NCBI RefSeq assembly: GCF_900475275.1
Contig: NZ_LS483364.1
Coordinates: forward strand, 1,240,001-1,304,000
Direction of reading: 5' to 3'
From: Streptococcus sanguinis
GTDB taxonomy: Bacteria; Bacillota; Bacilli; Lactobacillales; Streptococcaceae
DNA length: 64,000 nt
Shown: piece after piece, positions 63,212 to 64,000 of the stretch
Layout: the number at the start of each line of letters is the position of its first letter
How positions within the stretch are numbered: position 1 is the stretch's first letter
The notes under the pieces: model-generated
The model's database searches: none
The model's input: the letters and a program-made list of their open reading frames with translations, nothing else
Told to the model about the DNA's origin: nothing
Translations under genes and position numbers: made by a program

Positions 63212-64000
63212 CTACGGTTGTTTGTATTTCTTTGCTAAACTAGATAAGCCTAGTGTGCTGACCAGCAGAGCCAGGCCAAGATGCAGGATTCCCTTATCTG
63301 AATTGCTTCCTGTTTTAGGTAAGGCAGCTGGAGCTTGCTGCTTGCTGATCTTCTGAACTTTTCCTACTGCCTGATCATAATGTTCTGCATAGTGAACCGC
63401 CAACTGAACTGACGGAACTTCTTTTCCTTCTTCGCTGTCAAAGATATACTCAGGAACTTCTAAAATTGCTGGTGCAACTAATTTGGCACCAATAATCTCT
63501 GGTAGAGCTGCATAAGCTGTATCAAGAGCATTCGGTATATAGTTCGCCTTTTGCAAACGACTAGCTTCCAAAGTAGGTATTAGCGCACTGATGGAGTCCG
63601 TCTTGAAAGTTACTTCATATTGACGATCAATCGTGAGGTCGCTTGGGTCGTACGTGTTGAAAACAAGAGCCAGCTTATGACCTTTTTTCACCGTATAGAG
63701 ATTAGGCTGCAAATAGACTGTATAGTCTTGGAATTGACCAATTTGAGGATCAATACTATTTTGCGAGCTAGACGGTGTATAGCCCGATTCTGGATTAGCC
63801 AGATTGACCCATCCTTTTGCAATGACTTTGTATTTGGTTTTGATAGTCGCAAAATTTTTGATATCCATATTGTTGAGATTGCTGCCCATCCAAAAGCCGT
63901 CTTTCTGACTTTCATCACTGGCTGCGCCGTTTCCAACCACATCAAACTCTTGGTCTGATACATCTACTAGGAGGGCATTGACCTGCAGATTACTGCCGCC
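63212..64000 (-). CDS. LPXTG-anchored X-prolyl dipeptidyl-peptidase-like protein (C-terminal part)
   Basis: Only the last 262 codons are in the window; the frame is open to the edge, so the catalytic Ser-Asp-His domain is not seen. What is visible is a beta-rich domain (GFWMGSNLNN, KVIAKGWVNLANPE, then LQPNLYTVKKGHKLALVF) matching the C-terminal jelly-roll of X-Pro dipeptidyl-peptidases, a hydrophilic spacer, then LPKTG, a hydrophobic helix and KKYKQP. PepX is normally cytosolic, so a sortase-anchored version would release X-Pro dipeptides outside, for uptake or host-peptide degradation. The assignment rests on the C-terminal domain. Confidence 0.78.
   Translation of the reverse strand, partial: GGSNLQVNALLVDVSDQEFDVVGNGAASDESQKDGFWMGSNLNNMDIKNFATIKTKYKVIAKGWVNLANPESGYTPSSSQNSIDPQIGQFQDYTVYLQPNLYTVKKGHKLALVFNTYDPSDLTIDRQYEVTFKTDSISALIPTLEASRLQKANYIPNALDTAYAALPEIIGAKLVAPAILEVPEYIFDSEEGKEVPSVQLAVHYAEHYDQAVGKVQKISKQQAPAALPKTGSNSDKGILHLGLALLVSTLGLSSLAKKYKQP

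Noticed and set aside
1..64000. tRNA, rRNA, CRISPR arrays, insertion sequences, prophage and attachment sites
   Set aside because: Read for repeat-spacer patterns, transposase or integrase motifs and tRNA-like cloverleaf ends; none seen.

Overview
The window reads as a chromosomal segment of a low-GC Gram-positive coccus of the genus Streptococcus, most like the sanguinis group (S. sanguinis, S. gordonii, S. cristatus). The basis is gene content and order I recognise from streptococci (proB-proA-proC; LysR-lspA-rluD; rplU-prp-rpmA; murB-potABCD; methyltransferase-pdp-deoC-cdd-bmpA-ABC), YSIRK-type and LPXTG surface proteins, and a gluconeogenic set (pyruvate phosphate dikinase plus class 3 fructose-1,6-bisphosphatase) that I recall as a distinguishing trait of S. 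sanguinis. The species call is inference. I found no insertion sequence, phage, CRISPR array, rRNA or tRNA; the window is almost all core genome and most genes lie on the minus strand.

Layout. 1-5.1 kb: ABC-F ATPase (cut by the window edge), cca, dapB, degV and a DUF1149-like protein in one minus operon. 5.1-8.8 kb: fruR-fruK-fruA with a consensus promoter and a palindromic operator. 8.9-13.2 kb: CAAX-type protease, membrane protein, HAD phosphatase, acyl-ACP thioesterase and HemW, probably read from a leaderless promoter. 13.3-17.5 kb: a phosphotransferase and proBAC. 17.6-20.9 kb: rluD, lspA, a LysR regulator and a two-domain acetyltransferase. 21-28.5 kb: a surface and nutrition block with a peptide-binding lipoprotein, a catabolite-controlled LPXTG GH3 enzyme, a small secreted repeat protein and an LPXTG VWA adhesin-like protein. 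28.7-32.9 kb: rplU-prp-rpmA with a structured leader, a membrane methyltransferase, thiI and a cysteine desulfurase. 33-39.3 kb: fbp, a PPDK regulatory kinase/phosphatase and a CcpN-like regulator, divergent from ppdK. 39.4-47.3 kb: a small membrane protein, potDCBA, murB, an unreported 34-codon gene, thrB and hom. 47.4-56.3 kb: a polysaccharide deacetylase and the nucleoside uptake/salvage operon. 56.3-64 kb: coaA, rpsT, a P-loop kinase, TetR/DegV pair, an XRE-S24 regulator, an ABC exporter, and the 3' end of a surface-anchored PepX-like peptidase.

How it works together. The ppdK locus is the most coherent system: a repressor resembling Bacillus CcpN, the PPDK Thr kinase/phosphatase, fructose bisphosphatase and PPDK sit back to back around a shared promoter region with inverted repeats, so transcriptional and post-translational control of pyruvate-to-PEP flux are linked to the last gluconeogenic step. 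The nucleoside operon couples an uptake ABC system to cytidine deaminase, pyrimidine phosphorylase and deoxyribose-phosphate aldolase. The rplU operon carries both L27 with a cleavable N-terminal extension and the protease that removes it.

Less expected items are the 34-codon gene at 44899-45003 with its own promoter and terminator, a roughly 160-base structured spacer before potA, a stem-loop just before the ribosome binding site of the secreted repeat protein, a leaderless hemW, and a bidirectional terminator built into the ends of two convergent genes.
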